Source: an uncultured Pseudomonadota bacterium (lineage in GTDB: Bacteria > Bdellovibrionota_B > Oligoflexia > Oligoflexales > Bog-1112). Taken from it: DNA of 6,776 nucleotides. The stretch is from assembly GCA_937896265.1 (NCBI GenBank), contig CALBMD010000150.1, positions 1-6,776 on the forward strand, read 5' to 3'. The position numbers and the translations under genes are program-made. Of the stretch, positions 1 to 5,549 are shown piece after piece. Position 1 is the first letter of the stretch. Each line of letters starts with the position of its first letter. Under the pieces are notes generated by a model. That model saw only the letters and a program-made list of their open reading frames with translations. It was not told the DNA's origin and made no database searches.

Positions 1-55
1 GTTTTCTCCCAAACCCTCATCCTTGCTGTTGCTAGAATTTAGATGCGGTAGCCCT
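1..55 (-). repeat. Partial copy of a dispersed MITE-like repeat, cut by the window edge
   Basis: Read on the minus strand, these 55 bases match 2821-2875 at 53 of 55 positions; the two differences are in the outermost 7 bases. The end at base 55 corresponds to the outer end (AGGG...) of the complete element at 2821-2986. Only one end of this copy is therefore visible and the rest should lie to the left of base 1. The same terminal motif appears a third time at 2965-2986. The repeat identity is seen directly; its nature as a mobile element is inference. Confidence 0.85.
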
Positions 56-94
56 AAAGATGGAAGGCTGTGCAGTCAATAATGCTTGCTTACC

Positions 95-123
95 TTGATA
101 CGCTTCTTTGAAAATGATACAGT
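95..123 (+). promoter_or_regulatory. Putative sigma-70 promoter for the secreted protein gene at 162
   Basis: A TTGATA box at 95-100 (5 of 6 to the -35 consensus) is followed by a 17-bp spacer and TACAGT at 118-123 (4 of 6 to the -10 consensus). Initiation near 130 would leave a leader of about 30 nt carrying the GAGG ribosome binding site at 153-156. The promoter lies about 40 bp beyond the end of the repeat at 1-55, so it is not part of the repeat. The call rests on consensus matching alone. Confidence 0.45.
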
Positions 124-161
124 GCGCTTAATTCTTCAGCTTTTCTTATTGTGAGGTTTTT

Positions 162-926
162 GTGCGTTCAGTTTTTTTGACTTTATCTACAGCATTGCTT
201 TTCTGCCTAGCCTTTGAAAATACGATGGGTTCCGACCTGTTGGAAAAATATAAAAAAGCTCAGTTCATTTTGTGCAATCAAGTCCTCTCTTTTGAGGAGG
301 TTGAATTCGAATATTTAGAACATCTTTATTTAATGAAGGGGATTGTTGAAGCACAAGAAAGGCGTGGTTATAGAGAAATACCAATCACTGACCTTATCGT
401 TTTAAATTTAGAAAAAAGTGTCTCAAACTCTCTAACTAGAGCTCTTTACCCAGAAGACCATGTAAAGGATAAAGATTTTTTGATTAAATTGCATTCCCCC
501 CCAATTTTGCAAACAGAATTAAAAAATCATGGATACGAAAAGTTAACTTCAACCGAAGACTTTTCTTTGAGAGAGGGTTTCGTCAAAATAATTCTCTATT
601 ATCAAGGCAATGCAAAGATACCAAATCATGCTATAGTTCAAATCACTGATGGATGGGCTAAAGGCTACTATCTGTCTCAAAATGGGACGGCAATTAATCA
701 AAAGGTTGATGTGGGGATACTTTTCAGCCCAAAAACTCCATCCATAGCAAAGATCTTTGGAAAAAGAACAGAAATTTGGGTGAAAGAAGGTAGTTATAAG
801 CTTAATCTAAAGCATCTTTTTAAGGAAGAAATTAAGCCAGACTTTCCCATTGATAAAGAGATTGATGCTTGCCAAGTTTTATCTTGTTTTATTGTGTGTG
901 CCGGTGCTGCTTTTATGGCTTTTTGA
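162..926 (+). CDS. Unrecognised exported protein with C-terminal hydrophobic tail
   Basis: I do not recognise the family of this 254-residue protein. The start is a GTG with GAGG at 153-156, five bases upstream. Residues 1-23 look like a Sec signal peptide: one Arg, a hydrophobic run LTLSTALLFCLAF, then polar residues ending near MGS. The mature part is charged and lysine-rich, with a stretch around 150-175 (HAIVQITDGW, then GYYLSQNG) that is probably beta-rich; His156 with Cys38 could suggest a papain-like fold, but that is only a thought. The last 18 or so residues (237-254) are hydrophobic with three cysteines and end without a positive tail, so the protein may be anchored at its C-terminus in the inner membrane facing the periplasm. 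The gene is visibly AT-rich, contains a run of seven C (496-502), and ends 22 bp from the convergent phospholipase gene. Confidence 0.8.
   Translation: MRSVFLTLSTALLFCLAFENTMGSDLLEKYKKAQFILCNQVLSFEEVEFEYLEHLYLMKGIVEAQERRGYREIPITDLIVLNLEKSVSNSLTRALYPEDHVKDKDFLIKLHSPPILQTELKNHGYEKLTSTEDFSLREGFVKIILYYQGNAKIPNHAIVQITDGWAKGYYLSQNGTAINQKVDVGILFSPKTPSIAKIFGKRTEIWVKEGSYKLNLKHLFKEEIKPDFPIDKEIDACQVLSCFIVCAGAAFMAF
496..502 (+). repeat. Seven-C homopolymer tract inside the exported-protein gene
   Basis: The codons TCC CCC CCA (Ser112, Pro113, Pro114) make a run of seven C in an otherwise AT-rich gene. Gain or loss of one base would shift the frame and remove the C-terminal half. Tracts of this kind act as slippage-prone contingency sites in some bacteria; here that is only a possibility. 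Confidence 0.9.
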
Positions 927-948
927 GCCTATTAAGCTCGTTGCCATA

Positions 949-2742
949 TTACTTCAAAGTCTTGTTAAAGCATCGCATACTAAGATCTACGAAAGCAAAA
1001 TAATCGAAAACATTTTTCTTCGATTTCAGCATTAAAGCAGCTAGAACAAACTCATCCTTCTTATTACGCTTACCGTAGCTGTCTAAGATTGCAGCAATTT
1101 TGTTGAAAATCTGCGAAGGCCCTTTCATAGACTCGGTACTAGTTAGCCCAAGGTCTTTGAAGGCAAAGCCATATTCAGCTAAGAGACGCATCGGATAAGC
1201 AAATTTAGTCTCACGAGGATCTTGCCTCCACGTGTTAGGGTTAAATAAGGGAATCAGCGCAGGGGGGAGCTTGCCTTCTTTAGCTAGCTCGCATTGAGCT
1301 TGATGAGTAGTGGAAACTTCAATTTGGCGACAATGATTATAAAGCTGAACTATAGATACCTGCAGCATAACAAGAAGGTTAGGGTTTTGATCAAAGGTTT
1401 GATGGCAAAGCTTTGGGACAACAAAGTCACCATCAATGGTGTCTTTGATGCAGCTAAACTCTTGAAAAGACTCAGGGAGAGAGGTGTCAGGAAAGCTGTG
1501 CATTGCTTGTCTCGGAAAATGGCGCTGGAAAAAAGAGTTTAAATATTGGCGTGCATCATACATACCAATGTAGAAATCAAAGAGGCGAAAATCCCGCTCA
1601 AAAAATCCAAAAAACGAAGCAAAGGTAGCGCCCATTAGTGGCATGGTGTTTTTATTAGTCACGATGCGTTTAGAGATATCAGGGTGCTTTTGATAGATGT
1701 CGGAGATTTTCCGGGCCCGAGAATTCTTGATAAAGTTAGCTAGGTAGGTGCCGATGTTGTCGAAGAAGTTTTTTGAATAAAGCACTTTTTCTTCAAGCTC
1801 TATGTCGGGATAGCTCTTGAAATTAGAATCAATAATACCAACAATGAAGCGTTTCTGTTCACTTGGGGGCAGGCGATGAATAATTTCCAATGTGTGAGCT
1901 AGAGGGTTGTTGTCATAAACACCGCCATCGATAAAGGTTTGCGGCTTGCTATTGGCTGCGGTGCACTTAAAACCGTGAATCTGTCCTGGGTTTACTAGAC
2001 AATGATCAACAAGTTGGCTTGGAAAGACTAGCGGTACAGCAGACGAAGCATAGACAAGGGTTTTAATGATATTGAAATTATGATTGGTATCATCTGTGAA
2101 AGGCAGCATTACCTGGTGATGAGGGGTGCGTGTATCAACTAAGTTTGTAACTAAGGGGGGGGTGCCGTGGCCGCGACCTTTGATGTCCATCGTGAAGGTT
2201 TCTGAGGCACGGTAGGCATAGAGTCCATTAGCTAGCTCGATTTTGAGTTGGTTTAAGCGTGTGGCGGCAATGCCTAATTTCACAGAACAGGAGGTGGGTA
2301 GGCCTCGGTCCCAACGTTCTTTGATAAGCAAACTGAGGCTATCCATATACTGACGAGAAAAGAGATTGTAGGTGGCTGAATCTTTATCGCGGTAGAGTTC
2401 GCCGATACCGAGGGGCAGCCAGGTGCGGTAGAAAAGGCTGTCTTCAGGCTTAACGACTTGGTTATCGCAAGATTCAATGGTAGCAAGCAAGGCATTGAGG
2501 CTGCCGGCAGAGGTGCCACTGATGACTCTAGCTGTAGCTATTTTGTTTTGTTTGGCGGTCTGAAAAGCATAGTAGAGAAAGCCACCTTGATAGGCGCCAA
2601 GAGACACCTCACCAGGCAAGCTTAACGCCAGGTAAGGTAAGGATTTAGAATGCTGGAATGCTATAGAGTTATTAGGCGATAAGCAGGTGATGGCAGTGAT
2701 TGAAAGTGTCAGTAGATGTTTCGTAAGGGGTTTTTGCAACAT
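949..2742 (-). CDS. Secreted patatin-like phospholipase
   Basis: This 597-residue protein is a patatin-family serine lipase/acylhydrolase, predicted to cleave acyl esters of phospholipids with a Ser-Asp dyad. The nucleophile elbow is GTSAG (76-80, Ser78), the catalytic Asp is in IDGG (Asp272), and the oxyanion loop is the divergent LPGEVSLGAYQGG (42-54). Residues 1-28 form a Sec signal peptide (basic start, hydrophobic LLTLSITAI, probable cleavage after SIA). Cys20 is not in a good lipobox, so secretion is favoured over lipidation. The lipase domain fills about 35-310; the remaining 290 residues, including FYIGMYDARQYLNSFF (390-405), are an extension I cannot name. The start at 2742 is chosen because GGAGG (2748-2752) lies five bases upstream and a signal peptide follows at once. 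An in-frame upstream ATG at 2961 would add 73 residues encoded mostly by the repeat element. A run of eight C lies at codons 194-196. Confidence 0.92.
   Translation of the reverse strand: MLQKPLTKHLLTLSITAITCLSPNNSIAFQHSKSLPYLALSLPGEVSLGAYQGGFLYYAFQTAKQNKIATARVISGTSAGSLNALLATIESCDNQVVKPEDSLFYRTWLPLGIGELYRDKDSATYNLFSRQYMDSLSLLIKERWDRGLPTSCSVKLGIAATRLNQLKIELANGLYAYRASETFTMDIKGRGHGTPPLVTNLVDTRTPHHQVMLPFTDDTNHNFNIIKTLVYASSAVPLVFPSQLVDHCLVNPGQIHGFKCTAANSKPQTFIDGGVYDNNPLAHTLEIIHRLPPSEQKRFIVGIIDSNFKSYPDIELEEKVLYSKNFFDNIGTYLANFIKNSRARKISDIYQKHPDISKRIVTNKNTMPLMGATFASFFGFFERDFRLFDFYIGMYDARQYLNSFFQRHFPRQAMHSFPDTSLPESFQEFSCIKDTIDGDFVVPKLCHQTFDQNPNLLVMLQVSIVQLYNHCRQIEVSTTHQAQCELAKEGKLPPALIPLFNPNTWRQDPRETKFAYPMRLLAEYGFAFKDLGLTSTESMKGPSQIFNKIAAILDSYGKRNKKDEFVLAALMLKSKKNVFDYFAFVDLSMRCFNKTLK
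2155..2162 (-). repeat. Eight-C homopolymer tract inside the phospholipase gene
   Basis: On the coding strand, ACC CCC CCC (Thr194, Pro195, Pro196) gives eight consecutive C, seen as eight G on the plus strand. The tract lies between the codons for Ser78 and Asp272, so a one-base slip would remove the catalytic Asp and the whole C-terminal domain. Confidence 0.92.
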
Positions 2743-2745
2743 GGA

Positions 2746-2761
2746 TTCCTCCAGGGAGGAA
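2746..2761 (-). promoter_or_regulatory. Palindrome covering the phospholipase ribosome binding site
   Basis: Read on the minus strand the sequence is TTCCTCCCTGGAGGAA, two perfect 7-bp arms around two bases. The right arm contains the GGAGG Shine-Dalgarno core, five bases before the ATG at 2742. In RNA it could fold as six pairs with a 4-nt loop and hide the ribosome binding site; in DNA it could be an operator just downstream of the -10 box. The symmetry is seen directly; either role is inference. Confidence 0.5.
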
Positions 2762-2770
2762 ATTATAACA
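2762..2770 (-). promoter_or_regulatory. Extended -10 promoter element (TGTTATAAT) for the phospholipase
   Basis: The minus strand reads TGTTATAAT, a perfect TATAAT with the TG motif of extended -10 promoters. No convincing -35 box is found 16-19 bp upstream, which such promoters can tolerate. Initiation about seven bases downstream (near 2755) would give a leader of only about a dozen bases that begins at the Shine-Dalgarno sequence. If this is right, only part of the palindrome at 2746-2761 would be transcribed, which favours a DNA-operator role for it. Confidence 0.5.
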
Positions 2771-2808
2771 GGAAGAAAATAATTTCTAGTGTTTGTATCT
2801 TTTGGGTG

Positions 2809-2820
2809 GCATAAGGGGCT
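2809..2820 (+). repeat. Left flanking direct repeat, candidate target-site duplication
   Basis: GCATAAGGGGCT lies immediately left of the MITE-like element and matches the sequence immediately right of it (2988-2999) at 11 of 12 positions. This length is longer than most IS target duplications, so part of the match could belong to the element itself. Confidence 0.45.
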
Positions 2821-2986
2821 AGGGTTGCCGCATCTAAATTCTAGCAACAGCAAGGATGAGGGTTTGGGAGAAAACTGTGCAGCTGGTTTCTCCCAAGAAG
2901 GCTTTTTTTGGAAACCAGTCGCGTGGTTTTTCCAGGCCTTTCGTTGCTTTCTAGTCGTCAAGGCAATTTAAATGCGGGGTAGCCCT
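2821..2986. mobile_element. MITE-like element with terminal inverted repeats
   Basis: The left end (2821-2840, AGGGTTGCCGCATCTAAATT) and the reverse complement of the right end (2965-2986, AGGGCTACCCCGCATTTAA then ATT) pair as imperfect terminal inverted repeats, differing by one 1-base and one 2-base change plus a small insertion. The direct repeat GCATAAGGGGCT (2809-2820) and GCATAAAGGGCT (2988-2999), matching 11 of 12, abuts both ends and looks like a target-site duplication. The 166-bp interior has further dyads (2864-2896; 2883-2890 with 2911-2918) and no plausible gene. A second copy of the left end occurs inverted at 1-55. It resembles a small non-autonomous transposable element or REP-type repeat; no transposase is in the window. 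Confidence 0.6.
2864..2896. repeat. Internal 10-bp hairpin of the MITE-like element
   Basis: TTGGGAGAAA (2864-2873) and TTTCTCCCAA (2887-2896) are perfect 10-bp inverted arms around a 13-base loop containing CAGCTG. The left arm lies in the part shared with the copy at 1-55. A second dyad, CTGGTTTC (2883-2890) with GAAACCAG (2911-2918), overlaps it and could form an alternative fold. There is no T-run matching a terminator at the correct side. Confidence 0.55.
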
Positions 2987-3001
2987 TGCATAAAGGGCTG
3001 C
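2979..3001. repeat. Hairpin at the right junction of the MITE-like element
   Basis: AGCCCTT (2981-2987) pairs with AAGGGCT (2993-2999) around the loop GCATA, and a G-U and a G-C pair extend the stem to nine. The left arm is the last part of the element's terminal repeat and the right arm lies in the flanking direct repeat. No T-run follows on either strand, so it is not called a terminator. Confidence 0.4.
2988..2999 (+). repeat. Right flanking direct repeat, candidate target-site duplication
   Basis: GCATAAAGGGCT begins one base after the element's right terminal repeat and is the partner of 2809-2820. It runs directly into the HipA-like remnant, whose recognisable sequence starts about ten bases further on, so the insertion or a linked deletion may mark where that gene was broken. 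Confidence 0.45.
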
Positions 3002-3221
3002 AAGCGTTGATGGCGAGCACACAACTTCAATATGTGGAGAAGGGCGAAACCCTGGGCAAGATCACTTGTTACAACTTGCTGAACGCAGCGGAATTGAGAA
3101 AAAAATAGCTAAGGGTATCTTTGCAGAGGTTGCAGATGGTAAAGAATATATGCGCAAAATGCTTCGAGAATATAAGATAAAAGGACGACCTTGTCTTAGA
3201 CTTATCCTAGCCAAGATGTGA
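2994..3221 (+). pseudogene. Remnant of a HipA-family toxin kinase (C-terminal fragment)
   Basis: The frame is open for 75 codons after a TAA at 2991-2993 and has no suitable start. From about 3009 it reads DGEHTTSICGEGRNPGQDHL followed by LQLAERSGIEKKIAKGIFAE. This has the layout of the HipA-family C-terminus, where a G-x-H motif and an A/I-x-GEGRNP-like loop are followed by two helices of the type LLxLAxxxGI. HipA proteins are Ser/Thr kinases that phosphorylate glutamyl-tRNA synthetase and work with the antitoxin HipB. The N-terminal and kinase domains, which supply ATP binding and catalysis, are absent, and no hipB is visible. The last codons overlap the 3' end of the hemC-hemD gene on the other strand, so the true C-terminus is probably lost too. 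A +1-shifted ATG at 3010 gives only 32 codons and is not a gene. The family assignment comes from motif recall. Confidence 0.65.
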
Positions 3222-4752
3222 AATCAGATATGTCGACAAACGGCAGAACCGGGACATTCTTCTCTGAGAAACGTAGCAATGTCTTACCTATACCGCAGCA
3301 ATGTATTTTTTCTGGGGCTAATATTTGCGGTATATCACGCGCATAAAGCTCAAACTGTGGGAAGCTAGTCCAATAATAAACGTTGCAGGCCGCAATAGCT
3401 TCCGCTTGAGCATCAGTAGGCGTACTCCACTCACGATGATAGGCACCGATCACTGATCCTACTGCAGAATGAGAGCCATCAGCTGTTAATACAAACCAAG
3501 GTAGATTTCCCGATAACATGGCAAGAGCTTTGCTCCGTGCTAGAGTTTCAAGCTCAGCATCACCCAGGGAGTCAGAGCTGCCGTTAACCCAGTAGCCATT
3601 GCTTACCAGACGTTTCCATGTCTTATCGCCAGCAGCCCATATAGGGCCAGAAGTATAACTCTGTTCCAAAGCAGCAAGGCAGTGATCTGAAGTCACCCAA
3701 AAGTGGCCTGAACGAGGTGTGCGAGCTAAGTTAGCTGGCACCTTAGTTAGAAGTTCGTCATATAAAAATCCAGGATATCGCTCTTGAGCCTTGCTGGGAG
3801 ATAACCCCAGAAAAATCGACCCAGATGGTCGTTTAGGTCGCTGATTAGGCAGGATCTCGCAGCGTTTTATGGGTTGATGATCTATTTGCCCAACATGATA
3901 CTCTACTGCATAGGGGGATGTGCCTAAACGGCGGCAGTGAATACCAACTGCCAGATGACAGCCGCCACCATAGGCTCGGAAGGCTTGTCGTTCACGAGCT
4001 ACTGTTGATTGAGTGTTAGGATCATCAATGGTTTTAAGCAGGCGCCATAGTTCCCCATCATCGCTTCTTTCAGCGGCACAGACCAGAGCAAGCGCTCCTT
4101 GAGAAGCAGCTGAAGGAAACTGTGATTGTGGCAACACAATATAAGACAGGCCTGTCAATAGGGGTTGGATAGCAGCGGCAGCCTGTTTAGCACTGGCAAG
4201 TCGCTCCAGGCCAGCCAAAGCTAAAACAATAGCGTCAAACTCGCCGCGGCGAAGCTTCTCTAAACGAGTGTTGACATTGCCTCGTAGGGCAACACATCGC
4301 AGATTTATATGAGCAGCGCTAGGTAGGTACTCGTGTAGATGGGTTTCAATGTTTGTCATGCGACGAGGGGAGCTGGTGCCAATTTTTAATTCAGAAAGAC
4401 CCTTGCCTATTTGAGAGGCGATTTCAGGGCGGAATAATACAATATCATGAGGGAAACTTCTAGCTGGTAAGATAGGGGGAGCTAGGCCAGCTGGCCGCTC
4501 GCTACCAAGGTCTTTGTAGCTGTGAACAACCAAGTCTACTTTGCCGCTTAGCAAGGCGGCATCTAACTCTTTCGAGAAAAAATCTTTGCCATCCATTTGC
4601 CACAGTGGCAGGGTTGTGTTTTCATCACCTTCAGTCTTGATGATCTCTAGCTCAAAGCAAGCATTGCTTTGGCGCTCTAGTATCTCTTTTACAAGGGTGG
4701 TCTGTGTGACTGCTAGTAAACTACCGCGGGTACCTATAATGTATTTCTTCAC
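3202..4752 (-). CDS. hemC: Fused hydroxymethylbilane synthase / uroporphyrinogen-III synthase
   Basis: This 516-residue cytoplasmic protein makes hydroxymethylbilane from four porphobilinogens and probably also closes it to uroporphyrinogen III. The HemC part (about 1-300) shows GTRGSLLAVTQ (7-17), HSYKD (77-81; Asp81 is the catalytic Asp), GTSSPRR (125-131), LRGNVNTRL (156-164) and GGGCHLAVG (262-270), where Cys265 carries the dipyrromethane cofactor. HemC alone is about 310 residues. Residues 345-516 show a HemD pattern twice over: WVTSDHCLAALE with IWAAGDKTWKRL, then YYWTSFPQFELY with CCGIGKTLLRFSE. The first strand of a normal HemD (the VLVTRP segment) is weak or missing, so HemD activity is less certain. 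The GTG start is preceded in frame by a nearby stop and has only a poor ribosome binding site. The gene follows the membrane-protein gene by 23 bp, suggesting translational coupling. Similar HemC-HemD fusions are known, for example in Leptospira. Confidence 0.9.
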   Translation of the reverse strand: MKKYIIGTRGSLLAVTQTTLVKEILERQSNACFELEIIKTEGDENTTLPLWQMDGKDFFSKELDAALLSGKVDLVVHSYKDLGSERPAGLAPPILPARSFPHDIVLFRPEIASQIGKGLSELKIGTSSPRRMTNIETHLHEYLPSAAHINLRCVALRGNVNTRLEKLRRGEFDAIVLALAGLERLASAKQAAAAIQPLLTGLSYIVLPQSQFPSAASQGALALVCAAERSDDGELWRLLKTIDDPNTQSTVARERQAFRAYGGGCHLAVGIHCRRLGTSPYAVEYHVGQIDHQPIKRCEILPNQRPKRPSGSIFLGLSPSKAQERYPGFLYDELLTKVPANLARTPRSGHFWVTSDHCLAALEQSYTSGPIWAAGDKTWKRLVSNGYWVNGSSDSLGDAELETLARSKALAMLSGNLPWFVLTADGSHSAVGSVIGAYHREWSTPTDAQAEAIAACNVYYWTSFPQFELYARDIPQILAPEKIHCCGIGKTLLRFSEKNVPVLPFVDISDFTSWLG

Positions 4753-4775
4753 AGCTCTGATTTTGCAACCTCAAC

Positions 4776-5537
4776 TCAAATAGTCTCAATTGTAGGCTTT
4801 GTTTTCACTCTGTCTTTCATGAACTGGCGAAAATCTCGAGAAAGAGCATCTATTAGCTTATTTTTCTCTAGATCTATCTCTTGCTGTCTAAGGCGCGAGA
4901 ATAAACTCTTGTGCTTTAGTGATCTCAGGTAGGCAACATACTGTTCTGAGTAAAGGAGAAAGTCAAGATGTGCAAGAGCAATTGAGAGGGAATCTCCCTG
5001 AAAGCAAAGATTATCATATTCTCGCCATCTTTTTTCTATGAGTTGAACAACCTGCCAATCAGGCATATGTTTTGGTCTATGGAAGCAGGCATTGTCAATA
5101 ATCCTATAGAAAATGTATACAGCAAGCCCACCTGCTACAAAACTCACTCCAGCAATGAAGCTGATTCGGAAAATATTATCACTGCTGGTTGTTTTACCTA
5201 CCACTCCTAGGGCATCAGCACCTAATTGAAAGGCTTGTGATGCTATTGAAGGGACCTGAGTATTAGCAAACTGCGCTATGGAGGCGATCTGGTCTGTTAG
5301 CGAGGCCACTTGATCGGTTAAGTTGCCAACCGGGGCAGCAAGCCCAGCGATTTTGTCAGCGGCGTCTTTTATTTCCAGGGTAGCGGTATCAATAGGGCTC
5401 AAAACATTGGATGCTACGGGAGGTAAGGTCTGTTGAACTCCAGGGATGGAAGGCATTCTGACAGGAGGAAAGGTAAAGCTTGCCTGTAAAACAAGATGGT
5501 TTATCGCTAACCAAAACGGGAATAAACGTTGCAGCAT
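4776..5537 (-). CDS. Unrecognised membrane protein with periplasmic heptad region
   Basis: I do not recognise this 253-residue protein. Residues 1-20 (MLQRLFPFWLAINHLVLQAS) look like a signal peptide. A Pro-rich stretch (24-50) leads into an Ala/Leu/Ile-rich heptad-like region (about 54-100, with the repeated unit LTDQVAS/LTDQIAS at 73-86) that may form a coiled coil. One glycine-rich transmembrane helix follows at about 125-147. The last 105 residues are charged, rich in aromatic residues and probably helical (WQVVQLIEKRWREYDN; RLRQQEIDLEKNKLIDALSR) and should be cytoplasmic, in agreement with the basic residues just after the helix. The second ATG (5537) is chosen because AGGAGG (5544-5549) lies six bases from it but touches the first ATG (5543). 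It is the first gene of an apparent pair with hemC-hemD, so a role near tetrapyrrole synthesis or simple co-transcription are both possible. Confidence 0.8.
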   Translation of the reverse strand: MLQRLFPFWLAINHLVLQASFTFPPVRMPSIPGVQQTLPPVASNVLSPIDTATLEIKDAADKIAGLAAPVGNLTDQVASLTDQIASIAQFANTQVPSIASQAFQLGADALGVVGKTTSSDNIFRISFIAGVSFVAGGLAVYIFYRIIDNACFHRPKHMPDWQVVQLIEKRWREYDNLCFQGDSLSIALAHLDFLLYSEQYVAYLRSLKHKSLFSRLRQQEIDLEKNKLIDALSRDFRQFMKDRVKTKPTIETI

Positions 5538-5543
5538 GTACAT

Positions 5544-5549
5544 CCTCCT
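5544..5549 (-). promoter_or_regulatory. Shine-Dalgarno AGGAGG that decides the start at 5537
   Basis: The minus strand reads TTAGGAGGATGTACATG. AGGAGG directly abuts the first ATG (5541-5543), too close for initiation, and lies six bases from the second (5535-5537), a normal distance. The second ATG is therefore the likely start, two codons downstream. Confidence 0.75.

Noticed and set aside
850..1035. A hydrophobic 61-codon plus-strand frame spanning the convergent gene ends.
   Set aside because: It overlaps two well-supported genes in other frames and has no start signals.
1294..1542. Plus-strand frame opposite the phospholipase C-terminus.
   Set aside because: It is antisense to a clear coding region, has no ribosome binding site and no recognisable motif.
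2681..2742. Lipoprotein signal at Cys20 of the phospholipase.
   Set aside because: The residues before Cys20 (A-I-T) do not fit a lipobox, while S-I-A at 26-28 fits signal peptidase I.
2743..2961. An N-terminal extension of the phospholipase starting at the upstream in-frame ATG (2961).
   Set aside because: It would be encoded mostly by the repeat element, would bury the signal peptide, and ignores the strong GGAGG five bases before the ATG at 2742.
2789..2971. Plus-strand 60-codon frame across the repeat element.
   Set aside because: It reads through both terminal repeats and the hairpins, has no ribosome binding site, and is explained by the repeat.
3180..3201. AAGG-TCGT-CCTT followed by T-rich sequence as terminator of hemC-hemD.
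   Set aside because: The stem is only four pairs and the following T-run is interrupted; too weak to call.
5538..5543. The first ATG of the membrane-protein gene as start.
   Set aside because: It touches the AGGAGG sequence with no spacing, while the second ATG has the normal six bases.
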